The translations under genes and the position numbers were made by a program. This document shows positions 1 to 6,909 of a stretch of DNA of 25,945 nt, in pieces (position 1 is the stretch's first letter; each line of letters starts with the position of its first letter). Under the pieces are notes generated by a model, which was given only the letters and a program-made list of their open reading frames with translations, was not told the origin of the DNA and ran no database searches. The DNA comes from M3007 sp964481485 (GTDB lineage Bacteria; Bacteroidota; Bacteroidia; Chitinophagales; Saprospiraceae): positions 1 through 25,945 of the forward strand of contig CAYZVM010000072.1 of assembly GCA_964481485.1 (NCBI GenBank), given 5' to 3'.

Positions 1-412
1 CTTCATAGAATTTTAGCAAATAAGTCTGCGCCCCGATTTTAATCGGCTGATTGCCAAAAAGATGGCGGCACATCTCTATGCTGCGCCGCATCAGTATTTT
101 GCCTGCGCCCGTGCCGCGCGCTGTCGGCGACGACACCACCCGCCCGATGGAAACATAGCCCTCGTAGGCCAGCCCCTCCGGCAACAGGCGGGTGTAGCAA
201 AGGATTTTTCCCGCCGCATCGCGCCCCATGAAGTGCCAACATTGGGGGTCTTTCCCGTCCGCGTCCAAGTAGGGGCAATTTTGCTCCACGATAAAAACCT
301 CTTGACGCAAGGCCATGATGTCGTACAGTTCGTACAGCGTAAGTTGGTGGAAAGGCAGGCAGGAAAACGCGAGCATCTTGCTGATTTTTTTCGCAAAAAT
401 AATTTCTGCCAT
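1..412 (-). CDS. ElaA-like GNAT N-acetyltransferase, 3' end outside window
   Basis: Reading the minus strand from the ATG at 412 gives an open frame of 137 codons that runs off the left edge. It contains the ElaA-type N-terminal pattern LYDIMALRQEVF-type (seen as ELYDIMALRQEVFIVEQ) followed by CPYLDADGKD, and later the acetyl-CoA loop region IGRVVSSPTARGTGAGK, in which R-G-T-G-A-G-K matches the GNAT motif A (Q/RxxGxG/A). GNAT enzymes transfer an acetyl group from acetyl-CoA to an amine; the substrate of ElaA-like members is not established. An alternative start is the ATG at 376, 12 codons in, just before a segment that aligns with the family start. It is divergent from the DUF2911 gene. Family assignment is confident; the exact function is unknown. 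Confidence 0.85.
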   Translation of the reverse strand, partial: MAEIIFAKKISKMLAFSCLPFHQLTLYELYDIMALRQEVFIVEQNCPYLDADGKDPQCWHFMGRDAAGKILCYTRLLPEGLAYEGYVSIGRVVSSPTARGTGAGKILMRRSIEMCRHLFGNQPIKIGAQTYLLKFYE

Positions 413-420
413 GGCTTTAT

Positions 421-473
421 GGAGCGGTGCCGGAATAAAGAACCAATTTGATGCTTTATTCCAGCACCGTTCC
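421..473. repeat. imperfect palindrome, 20-nt arms
   Basis: The arm at 421-440 (ggagcggtgccggaataaag) is the reverse complement of 454-473 with two mismatches; the spacer is 13 nt. It lies between the divergent acetyltransferase and DUF2911 genes, immediately upstream of the acetyltransferase start. It has no T-run and no gene ends here, so it is not an ordinary terminator. It belongs with the other palindromic elements in this window by structure, not by sequence. Confidence 0.8.
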
Positions 474-541
474 TATGAAGACAATGGCGCTCAAAGACGA
501 AATGACCCGCCACGACGAAATGACATCAAACACGTTTTTCC

Positions 542-549
542 TACCTTTG
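542..549 (+). promoter_or_regulatory. putative -7 box (TACCTTTG)
   Basis: TACCTTTG fits the Bacteroidota -7 consensus TAnnTTTG and stands 48 nt before the DUF2911 start. I did not find a convincing -33 TTG at the usual distance. Confidence 0.5.
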
Positions 550-597
550 CCAACCATTTTTACCTACCCGTGTTTCAACAAAAAATTCTTATTCAAC

Positions 598-1458
598 ATG
601 AAAAAACTTTTCTTCTTAACTGCCCTCCTGACATTGGCCGCGCTTGCGCCCATGTCTGCCCAAATCAAAACCCCGGCACCCAGCCCGAGCTGTAAAATCA
701 CACAAGATGTCGGCCTCATCAAAGTGGACGTGGAATACTCCCGCCCCAGCGCCAAAGGCCGCAAGGTGTTCGGCGAACTCGTCCCTTTCGGCGAACTGTG
801 GCGCACCGGTGCGAACGCTACCACCCAAATCACCTTTAGCGACGACGCCAGCGTCGGCGGCACCAAATTGCCAAAAGGCACTTATGTGCTCTTCACCACC
901 CCCGGTGAGAAAGAATGGAACATTGTTTTTTACAAAAATCTTTCTATCAGCCCCAGCCCCGGCAAAAACTTCAAGGAAGAAGACGTGGCCGCCCGTTTCA
1001 ACGTGCCAGCTCAATCCCTGCGCGACATGGTAGAAACTTTCTCCATGAATTTCAACAACTTGCGCAACAACGGCGCTGACCTTGAAATCTCATGGGAGTA
1101 CACAAAAGTGGCCGTGCCCATCACCGTTGACACCGACACTAAAGTGATGGCCGATATCAAAGCCACCATGGATGGCCCCTCGGCCAACGCCTACTACGCC
1201 GCAAGCCGCTACTACTACGAAGAGAAAAAAGACCTCAAACAGGCGCTCGCATGGGTGGACAAATCCCTCGAAAAAGGTGGCGACAAATTCTGGATTCTGC
1301 GCATGAAATCCCAAATCCAAGCCGATTTGGGTATGCACAAAGACGCCATTGCCACCGCTGAAAAAAGCATGGCCTTGGCAAAAGCCGACAACAACAACGA
1401 CTATGTGCGCATGAATGAAAAATCCATCGCCGAGTGGAAAAAGAAAGCAGGAATGTAA
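598..1458 (+). CDS. exported DUF2911 domain protein
   Basis: The 286-residue product starts at the ATG at 598, chosen because it opens directly with a signal peptide (MKKLFFLTALLTLAALAPMSAQ); an upstream in-frame extension to 448 would put 50 unlikely residues before it. The body, roughly residues 23-170, has the DUF2911 hallmarks: V-(D/E)-YSRPSAKGRK, FGELVPFGELWRTGANA and LPKGTYVLFTTPGEKEWNIVFYK. Residues about 200-286 look helical and TPR-like (AYYAASRYYYEEKKDLKQAL, then two further helix pairs). It is probably periplasmic. The biochemical role of DUF2911 is unknown. A strong terminator follows 78 nt downstream, so it appears to be transcribed alone. Confidence 0.9.
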   Translation: MKKLFFLTALLTLAALAPMSAQIKTPAPSPSCKITQDVGLIKVDVEYSRPSAKGRKVFGELVPFGELWRTGANATTQITFSDDASVGGTKLPKGTYVLFTTPGEKEWNIVFYKNLSISPSPGKNFKEEDVAARFNVPAQSLRDMVETFSMNFNNLRNNGADLEISWEYTKVAVPITVDTDTKVMADIKATMDGPSANAYYAASRYYYEEKKDLKQALAWVDKSLEKGGDKFWILRMKSQIQADLGMHKDAIATAEKSMALAKADNNNDYVRMNEKSIAEWKKKAGM

Positions 1459-1535
1459 TGAGCAATGAATAGGAATCGCGTGGCCGACAATTGCGCTATC
1501 GTCTCCTGTTTGCGCTCACGATAAAATTATTTTAT

Positions 1536-1569
1536 GGGCGGCTTCCCGATGGGAGGCCGCCCTTTTTTT
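1536..1569 (+). terminator. rho-independent terminator after the DUF2911 gene
   Basis: A 12-bp stem (gggcggcttccc / gggaggccgccc, one G-T pair) with a 3-nt loop is followed by seven T residues. It is 78 nt past the DUF2911 stop and ends before the promoter of the next gene. Confidence 0.9.
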
Positions 1570-1621
1570 GTCAAAAACAGGAAGCGTCCAACAATGGCCG
1601 GCGTTTTCCCACCAGCCTGTT

Positions 1622-1629
1622 TACATTTG
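1622..1629 (+). promoter_or_regulatory. putative -7 box (TACATTTG)
   Basis: TACATTTG fits TAnnTTTG and lies 18 nt upstream of the esterase ATG at 1647. It supports that start over any further upstream. Confidence 0.55.
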
Positions 1630-1646
1630 CTAAAACTTATACTTAC

Positions 1647-2885
1647 ATGAAACAAACAACTTTACTTATTCTCTTTTCTGCCCTCGGCTTTCAAACAACC
1701 GCCCAAAATCCCGGCTGCGACGGCACTCGCTACAAAGAAGACGTGTTCGCCACCGTGAAAAAAACCACCGTCCAGTATGCCACCGTGGTCAATCAGGCCA
1801 ACGCGACCATGACACTTTCGATGGACATCTATGAGCCACAAGGCGACCCCGTCGCCGCCCGCCCCGTGGTGGTGCTCGCGCACGGCGGCAGTTTCATTTT
1901 CGGCGACAAATCCGGCATGGCAAGCTACTGCGAACTCCTCGCAAAAAAAGGATATGTGGCTGCTTCTATTCAGTACCGGCTGTGGCCGCTTTTGTCGCTG
2001 GGCTTCCCCGATTCGGTTGATATTTTTGGCACGGCGGTGCGGGCCATCGGCGACATGAAATGTGCGGTGCGGTATTTTCGCGAGGATGCAGCCACGACCA
2101 ATCTCTTTCGCGCCGATGCCGACAATATCTTCGTCGGCGGGTACTCGGCGGGTGCGGTAGCGGCTCTCCACGCTGCATATTTGGATGAAAACGACGAATT
2201 GCCTACCTTTTTGCAAACTATTCTCGATGCCAACGGCGGCCTGAACGGCAACTCCGGCTCGGCCTCCAACCAAACCTATTCTTCCTCGATGAAAGCCGTG
2301 GTGAATATGTCGGGCGGCATATACCGCAGCAATTGGGTGGACAGCCTCGGCGTCCCGCTCGTGAGCATACACGGCACTGCCGATGCAACGGTGCCGTACA
2401 CGTCCGGCTTGGCAGCCGACATTGCTTATTTGGAGGGCAGTAGTATGATTCACGCAAATGCGGAAGCCGCGGGGTTGTTGCACAATCTGCACGTCGTACC
2501 CGGTGGTGGCCACACCAATATTTACGACCAAGCCGCGTACCAACCGCACCGGGATACTTTTTGGGTAAATGCGACCACGATGCTCGAATCCCTTATGTGC
2601 GCAACCGTCAGCGCAAACGATGTGGAAAATCAGGCAGAAAACTGGTCGGTATTCCCCAACCCAACCTCATCCGGTTCGTTCACCGTCCAATTGCCCGAGT
2701 CCGTCCAGCAAGTCGCCGTGACGCTGACAGATTTTTCGGGAAAAGTAGTCGTGCAGACCAACAACATTCAACATCAGGGCTTTGTGCGTCTGAACGACCT
2801 CCCGACGGGTATTTATGCTGTTCAAATTGTGGACATGGACGCCCCGGGGCGACTGTTCGCAGTGAAGAAATTGGTGGTTTATTAG
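1647..2885 (+). CDS. secreted alpha/beta-hydrolase (carboxylesterase-like) with T9SS C-terminal sorting domain
   Basis: The 412-residue product starts with a signal peptide (MKQTTLLILFSALGFQTTAQ). The alpha/beta-hydrolase domain shows the HGG oxyanion motif at 79-81, the nucleophile elbow GGYSAG with Ser167, a likely acid Asp246 in HGTADATVPY, and His289 in VPGGGHTNIY. Together these make a plausible Ser-Asp-His triad of a carboxylesterase or lipase. Residues about 334-412 form a T9SS type A sorting domain (WSVFPNPTSSGSF, a central VTLTDFSGKVV strand, LPTGIYAVQI and a final KKLVVY). The enzyme should therefore cross the outer membrane by type IX secretion and be released or anchored at the surface. 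The substrate cannot be read from the sequence. An upstream in-frame extension to 1491 runs through the preceding terminator and is rejected. Confidence 0.92.
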   Translation: MKQTTLLILFSALGFQTTAQNPGCDGTRYKEDVFATVKKTTVQYATVVNQANATMTLSMDIYEPQGDPVAARPVVVLAHGGSFIFGDKSGMASYCELLAKKGYVAASIQYRLWPLLSLGFPDSVDIFGTAVRAIGDMKCAVRYFREDAATTNLFRADADNIFVGGYSAGAVAALHAAYLDENDELPTFLQTILDANGGLNGNSGSASNQTYSSSMKAVVNMSGGIYRSNWVDSLGVPLVSIHGTADATVPYTSGLAADIAYLEGSSMIHANAEAAGLLHNLHVVPGGGHTNIYDQAAYQPHRDTFWVNATTMLESLMCATVSANDVENQAENWSVFPNPTSSGSFTVQLPESVQQVAVTLTDFSGKVVVQTNNIQHQGFVRLNDLPTGIYAVQIVDMDAPGRLFAVKKLVVY

Positions 2886-2893
2886 TGTACAGT

Positions 2894-2926
2894 ACCCGTC
2901 CTACGGCTTGAAGCCATAGGACGGGT
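2894..2926. repeat. palindrome acccgtccta / taggacgggt
   Basis: Perfect 10-nt arms at 2894-2903 and 2917-2926 enclose a smaller ggctt/aagcc stem, so almost the whole element pairs. It sits 9 nt after the esterase stop. A partial sequence match (aaggacgggt) recurs at about 3108-3117. Confidence 0.8.
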
Positions 2927-2932
2927 AAACAT

Positions 2933-2962
2933 AAAAAAAAGCCCCGACGCTTTCGCCGGGGC
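2933..2962 (-). terminator. possible hairpin terminator, minus-strand orientation
   Basis: gccccg (2941-2946) pairs with cggggc (2957-2962), and eight A residues precede it at 2933-2940. Read on the minus strand this is a stem followed by a T-run. No minus-strand gene is visible upstream of it, so it may simply serve as a stem for the esterase transcript, or mark an unrecognised transcript. Confidence 0.4.
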
Positions 2963-3296
2963 CGATAACCAAATCAAACTTTCTGTGAAGTTTTTCTCAA
3001 TTCGGGGTAAGTTCAAACCCGTGTCGGGGCTGAATGTTGTTGGCCGAATGTTTTTTCATTGTAAAGAATGTTTGCACGAAAGCAGCGCAAACTTTTGCCC
3101 TAAGGCAAAGGACGGGTGGAAATCAAGCATACGAGCAGAGATTGTGTTTTTGTTTTCATAGCCGGCGTTGTTGCCTCGTCCGGCTTGATTGCTCGAAGGA
3201 CGGATGAAAAAACAAAACGTTGCACCGTAGTCGCCGGGCGACAGGTTTTAACAGTTTAAAAGCAGGAATACATCGGCGAAAAACGAATGAACAAAC
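2963..3296. other. intergenic stretch without recognised gene
   Basis: About 330 nt with stop codons in all frames and no recognisable protein, RNA or promoter pair. It contains a partial copy of the aaggacgggt motif (about 3108-3117). I see nothing else in it. Confidence 0.5.
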
Positions 3297-3330
3297 AACT
3301 TTCCGGAAGTTGCCAAATTTTGGAAAGCTT
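3297..3330. repeat. diverged copy of the ACTTTCC...GGAAAGT palindrome
   Basis: aactttccggaagtt, gccaaa and ttttggaaag occur in the same order as in the perfect palindrome at 25203-25233, sharing the blocks ACTTTCC, AAGTT, CCAAA and TTGGAAAG, with a 2-nt insertion and a few substitutions. It lies directly upstream of the purK promoter, as the other copy lies between the rfbD promoter and gene. Confidence 0.55.
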
Positions 3331-3335
3331 GGGCA

Positions 3336-3364
3336 TTGCGCAAAAAAATTTCCCCCCACCTTTG
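3336..3364 (+). promoter_or_regulatory. putative purK promoter, possibly for a leaderless transcript
   Basis: TTG at 3336-3338, an 18-nt spacer and CACCTTTG at 3357-3364 resemble the Bacteroidota TTG / TAnnTTTG arrangement, although the TA is CA here. The ATG of purK begins only 5 nt after the box, so transcription would start at or next to the start codon. Confidence 0.45.
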
Positions 3365-3368
3365 CCCC

Positions 3369-4526
3369 ATGTTTTCTACCACGCAAAAAATCGGCATCCT
3401 CGGCGGCGGGCAATTGGGCAAAATGCTCTGCCTCGCTGCGGCTAATTGGGATTTCAAAACTTACATCCTCGACGCATCGCCCGATTACCCGGCGGGGCAA
3501 ATTTGCACCGGGTTCACGGCGGGCGATTTCAACAACTACGACGACGTGCTGGCTTTTGGCCTCGACAAAGACATCCTGACGATTGAAATTGAACACGTCA
3601 ACACCGATGCTCTGCGCGAGTTGGAACGTTTGGGGAAAGTTGTTCATCCTTCTCCCCGCGCCCTCGACATCATCAAAGACAAGGGTTTGCAAAAAGAATT
3701 TTACCGCGAACACGGCATCCCGACCGCGCGATTCGAGATTTTTGAAAATGAAAAAAAACTGAAAAAAGCCGTCGAATCGGGCAAATGGCAACTCCCGCTC
3801 GTACAAAAAACACGCACCGCAGGCTACGACGGCCGGGGCGTGGCCATCCTCCGAACGGCAGAAGATTTGGAGCAAAAACTGTTGCCCGGTGCTTGTCTCG
3901 CCGAGGCACTCGCCCCGATTCAAACGGAACTCGCCGTCGTCGCCGCCCGAAATGCTGCCGACGAAGTCGCCGTGTTCCCGCCTGTCGAAATGGATTTTCA
4001 CCCCGAAGCCAACTTGGTGGAGTTTCTGCTTTGCCCCGCCCGCGTCTCGCCGCTCGTCTTGGCCGAAGCCGAGGCATTGGCGGAAAAAGTCATCCGCACA
4101 TTCGATATTTGTGGGCTATTGGCAGTCGAAATGTTTTTGACAAAAGATGGCCAACTGTTGGTGAATGAAGTCGCTCCGCGCCCGCACAACAGCGGCCACC
4201 ACACGATAGATAGCGCCGCCACGAGCCAATTTCAGCAACATTTGCGGGCAATCTGTAACTTGCCGCTCGGCGCGACGGAACAGCTCGCGCCCGCCGTGAT
4301 GCTCAATCTGCTCGGCGAACCCGGCCACAAAGGCCCCGTTTTTTATGAAGGCGTAGAGGATTGTCTGGCACTCGGCGGCGTTCATGTGCACCTTTACGGC
4401 AAAGCGTTGACGTCGCCGTTCAGGAAAATGGGCCACGCAACGATTACGGGTAAAACGGCAGAAGAGGCGATTGAAAAAGCGAAATTTGTAAAGGAAAAAT
4501 TGAAAGTGAAAACAGCGGAGATTTAA
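3369..4526 (+). CDS. purK: N5-carboxyaminoimidazole ribonucleotide synthase
   Basis: The 385-residue product is an ATP-grasp enzyme that carboxylates AIR with ATP and bicarbonate to N5-CAIR, in de novo purine synthesis. The start at 3369 gives the family opening TQKIGILGGGQLGKML. Further marks are SPRALDIIKDKGLQKEF, the ATP-binding VQKTRTAGYDGRGV, the metal/substrate region EMFLTKDGQLLVNEVAPRPHNSGHHTIDS, and the C-terminal HLYGKA followed by RKMGHAT. All expected motifs are present and the length is normal for the family (about 355-390). purE, the next enzyme, follows 89 nt downstream, so the two are probably co-transcribed. An in-frame ATG at 3336 would precede the promoter and is less likely. 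Confidence 0.97.
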   Translation: MFSTTQKIGILGGGQLGKMLCLAAANWDFKTYILDASPDYPAGQICTGFTAGDFNNYDDVLAFGLDKDILTIEIEHVNTDALRELERLGKVVHPSPRALDIIKDKGLQKEFYREHGIPTARFEIFENEKKLKKAVESGKWQLPLVQKTRTAGYDGRGVAILRTAEDLEQKLLPGACLAEALAPIQTELAVVAARNAADEVAVFPPVEMDFHPEANLVEFLLCPARVSPLVLAEAEALAEKVIRTFDICGLLAVEMFLTKDGQLLVNEVAPRPHNSGHHTIDSAATSQFQQHLRAICNLPLGATEQLAPAVMLNLLGEPGHKGPVFYEGVEDCLALGGVHVHLYGKALTSPFRKMGHATITGKTAEEAIEKAKFVKEKLKVKTAEI

Positions 4527-4615
4527 TGGATGGGCTGAAAAGGGAATGTTGGGTAGATTCCCTGCGGGAATGGTAAAACAACTAACAACCAATAACCAAT
4601 AACCAACAACTAAAA

Positions 4616-5098
4616 ATGGTTTCCATCATCATGGGTTCCGATTCCGACCTGCCGGTCATGCAAAAGGCGGCGGACATCCTGACCGAACTTCAAGTGCCGT
4701 TCGAGATGACCATCGTATCGGCGCACCGCACCCCGGAGCGGATGTTCCAGTTTGCCAAAACCGCTCACGAGCACGGCATCCGGGTCATCATCGCCGGAGC
4801 GGGCGGCGCGGCGCATTTGCCTGGCATGGTGGCCGCCATATCGCCGCTGCCGGTCATCGGTGTACCGGTAAAATCCTCCAATTCGATTGACGGCTGGGAT
4901 AGCATCCTTTCCATCCTGCAAATGCCCGAGGGCGTGCCGGTGGCGACGGTGGCTTTGAACGCCGCCCGCAATGCAGGGATTTTGGCCGCACAAATGTTGG
5001 CAACCTGCGACCAAAATTTATTGGAGCGCGTCATAGCGTTCAAGAAATCGTTGGAAACCGCCGTATTGGAAAAAGCGAAGAAAATGGAAGCTCCCTGA
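4616..5098 (+). CDS. purE: N5-carboxyaminoimidazole ribonucleotide mutase
   Basis: The 160-residue product converts N5-CAIR, made by PurK, into CAIR. The class I PurE signatures are complete: IIMGSDSDLPVM at the N-terminus, VSAHRTPERM with the substrate-binding SAHRTP, and IAGAGGAAHLPGMVAA, then GVPV and IDGWDSILSILQMPEGVPV. Length matches the bacterial enzyme (about 160-170). The gap from purK (4527-4615) has no terminator but carries a low-complexity AAC/ACC-rich tract just before the ATG. Confidence 0.97.
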   Translation: MVSIIMGSDSDLPVMQKAADILTELQVPFEMTIVSAHRTPERMFQFAKTAHEHGIRVIIAGAGGAAHLPGMVAAISPLPVIGVPVKSSNSIDGWDSILSILQMPEGVPVATVALNAARNAGILAAQMLATCDQNLLERVIAFKKSLETAVLEKAKKMEAP

Positions 5099-5149
5099 TA
5101 AGCCCAACATCGCGAAACAATCCGTTTTAATAACCAATTTTACCTGACT

Positions 5150-5731
5150 ATGAAAAAATGTCTTTTGCTCTTTGGCCTCATGTTGGCCGCCACATTTACA
5201 AGCCACGCTCAAGTGGACGTCCAAATCAACCCAATTGGGATTCTCTTCAGAAGTATTGACCTGAGTGCCGAATTTGGTTTGTCGGAAGACTTCGGTATCG
5301 AGGGTGCGCTCGGGTACGATTTCCAGAATTACAATTTTGATGATATCGAGTACCGAAACAACGCCGTCGGCTTTCGAGCCATCGGGAAGTATTATTTCAA
5401 GCCGGAAGACGGCATAGACAAATGGAATGTTGGCGGATATGCGCGGTTTTCTACAGGTACTTCCTCTGTGACCGAAGATTCCAATTCGGGGAGGGATGAT
5501 GATGTGAAAAACACCAAATTTGCCGTCGGCTTTTATACTGGCTACAAATGGGTTTCCCGGAAAAATGTCGTTTTTGAATTGGGTTTGGGCATCGGCAGAA
5601 ACTTCGTGCGCACGTTCGAATATGAAGATGGCACCGAAGCAGACACCAGCGACATCCCTTTGCTGAATATTGATATTTTTGGCCGCCTTTCCCTCGGCTA
5701 TCGTTTTGGCGGCAGTTCAGGAGGGAAGTAG
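5150..5731 (+). CDS. small outer-membrane beta-barrel protein
   Basis: The 193-residue product has a signal peptide (MKKCLLLFGLMLAATFTSHAQ) and then alternating, glycine- and aromatic-rich strands typical of 8-stranded barrels, such as VGFRAIGKYYF, WNVGGYARFSTG, KFAVGFYTGYKW and IFGRLSLGYRFGG. It resembles the DUF3575/OmpA-like barrel group found widely in Bacteroidota, but the exact family was not decided. It lies 51 nt after purE with no obvious terminator between them. A hairpin-forming palindrome follows its stop. Function unknown. Confidence 0.8.
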   Translation: MKKCLLLFGLMLAATFTSHAQVDVQINPIGILFRSIDLSAEFGLSEDFGIEGALGYDFQNYNFDDIEYRNNAVGFRAIGKYYFKPEDGIDKWNVGGYARFSTGTSSVTEDSNSGRDDDVKNTKFAVGFYTGYKWVSRKNVVFELGLGIGRNFVRTFEYEDGTEADTSDIPLLNIDIFGRLSLGYRFGGSSGGK

Positions 5732-5760
5732 CATCTTGCGCCTCTATAAACTTCCATTTT

Positions 5761-5822
5761 CATTGCAGTCATTAAGGTCATTCCGGCAATTCGTTGTTTC
5801 AAAGACCTTGATGGCTGCAATG
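5761..5822. repeat. imperfect palindrome, 19-nt arms
   Basis: cattgcagtcattaaggtc (5761-5779) is the reverse complement of 5804-5822 with two mismatches and a 24-nt spacer. It fills most of the gap between the barrel gene and mnmD, ending 11 nt before the mnmD ATG, and is followed by ctttttaa. It could act as a terminator-like hairpin for the barrel gene or influence mnmD translation. Confidence 0.75.
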
Positions 5823-5833
5823 GCTTTTTAACA

Positions 5834-6493
5834 ATGACGCTCATCCTCACCAACGACGGCTCTCAATCGGTTTTTTCCGAAAAATACGGCGTCACCTACC
5901 ACTCCAAATTCGGCGCGGTGACGGAGTCGGCGCACGTTTTCATTGCTGCCGGGCTGCGGTACAAAGCGGTGGTGCAGCGGGAAATTTCGATTTTGGAAAC
6001 AGGCTTCGGCACGGGGCTAAACGCTTTTATGACCTGGCTCGAAGCCGAGCGCCGTAATCTGAAAATCAATTATTTGGGGTTGGAAATCGCCCCGATTTCG
6101 ACAGAAGAGGCCGCCGCGCTCGATTACCCCGCCGCTTTGTTATGCCCAGAGCGCGAGCAGGATTTTCTCGCCCTGCATCGATGCGACTGGGACGCGGTGC
6201 ACTCGTTTTCAGAGGATTTTATTTTTGAAAAAAGGCAAACACGCATCGAAGAATTTGAGCAACCGGATGCATTCGACCTCATCTATTTCGATGCGTTTGC
6301 GCCGCAAGCGCAGCCGGAACTTTGGACGGAAGAGGTTTTCGTTCGAATGTTCAAATCCCTGAAACCCGACGGTGTGCTCGTCACTTATTGCGCACAAGGT
6401 CATTTCAAACGGACGCTGAAAAAAGTGGGTTTCACGGTGGAGCGGCTGCAAGGCCCGCCCGGAAAACGGGAGATGACGCGGGCTTTGCGATAA
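5834..6493 (+). CDS. mnmD: tRNA (5-methylaminomethyl-2-thiouridine)(34)-methyltransferase, MnmD
   Basis: The 219-residue product is a class I SAM-dependent methyltransferase of the DUF752/MnmD family, which methylates the wobble uridine side chain (nm5U to mnm5U) in certain tRNAs. Seen features: an opening with TNDGSQSVFSEKYGVTYHS, the SAM-binding ISILETGFGTGLNAF, and the highly characteristic DLIYFDAFAPQAQPELWT and GVLVTYCAQGHFKRTLK, ending in GPPGKREMTRA. It lacks the FAD-dependent MnmC C-terminal domain of E. coli, so it is the stand-alone form. A palindrome directly precedes the gene. Confidence 0.95.
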   Translation: MTLILTNDGSQSVFSEKYGVTYHSKFGAVTESAHVFIAAGLRYKAVVQREISILETGFGTGLNAFMTWLEAERRNLKINYLGLEIAPISTEEAAALDYPAALLCPEREQDFLALHRCDWDAVHSFSEDFIFEKRQTRIEEFEQPDAFDLIYFDAFAPQAQPELWTEEVFVRMFKSLKPDGVLVTYCAQGHFKRTLKKVGFTVERLQGPPGKREMTRALR

Positions 6494-6686
6494 TTGAGCC
6501 GAATTGATGTTTTTTAGAACAAACCGCTGCGAAACCCAAAAAAATAATTACGAACAATAGGAAAAAATCGAAAAGGCCGATTTAATTTTGGGGCGACAAC
6601 GACAGAATAGGCTATGAAAGCCGGAGACAGATTTCAACCGTGTGTTTTCGGAAACTATTTTCAAACTTTAAACAGCAGCCTTGACC

Positions 6687-6830
6687 ATGAAAAAGTTTGT
6701 TCACGACCTGTCGCCCCTTGTTTACTTTCTCGCCACTGCCGCGTTGGCAAGCCTCATCGCCCATCAGCTGATTGTTTTTGTTCAGCAAATTTTAGGAGCC
6801 ACCCCTAGCTTTGAATTGACGCGAAGTTGA
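6687..6830 (+). CDS. possible 47-residue membrane protein
   Basis: A small frame from ATG 6687 to TGA 6828-6830 encodes MKKFVHDLSPLVYFLATAAL followed by ASLIAHQLIVFVQQILGATP and FELTRS. The first about 40 residues form one long hydrophobic segment with a basic N-terminus, as expected for a single-pass inner-membrane peptide. No -7 box is evident just upstream and no relative is recognised. It fills an otherwise empty region between mnmD and the convergent FAD enzyme. It could be real or a chance frame. Confidence 0.4.
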   Translation: MKKFVHDLSPLVYFLATAALASLIAHQLIVFVQQILGATPSFELTRS

Positions 6831-6852
6831 TAGGTATCCATTGCTGTACAGA

Positions 6853-6894
6853 GAAGAATCCGTCCACTCGATACGCAGCGCGGACGGATTCTTC
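6853..6894. repeat. perfect 13-bp inverted repeat beyond the FAD oxidase stop
   Basis: gaagaatccgtcc (6853-6865) and ggacggattcttc (6882-6894) pair perfectly across a 16-nt spacer, 16 nt past the end of the minus-strand dehydrogenase. No T-run follows on either strand. It may stabilise or end convergent transcripts. Confidence 0.8.
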
Positions 6895-6909
6895 ATTCTC
6901 CAAAAAGCA

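Noticed and set aside
448..597. In-frame upstream extension of the DUF2911 gene
   Set aside because: It precedes a clear signal peptide and overlaps the promoter box, so the later start at 598 is preferred.
4527..4615. Riboswitch between purK and purE
   Set aside because: The gap is short and AAC/ACC-rich with no conserved purine-riboswitch-like helices.
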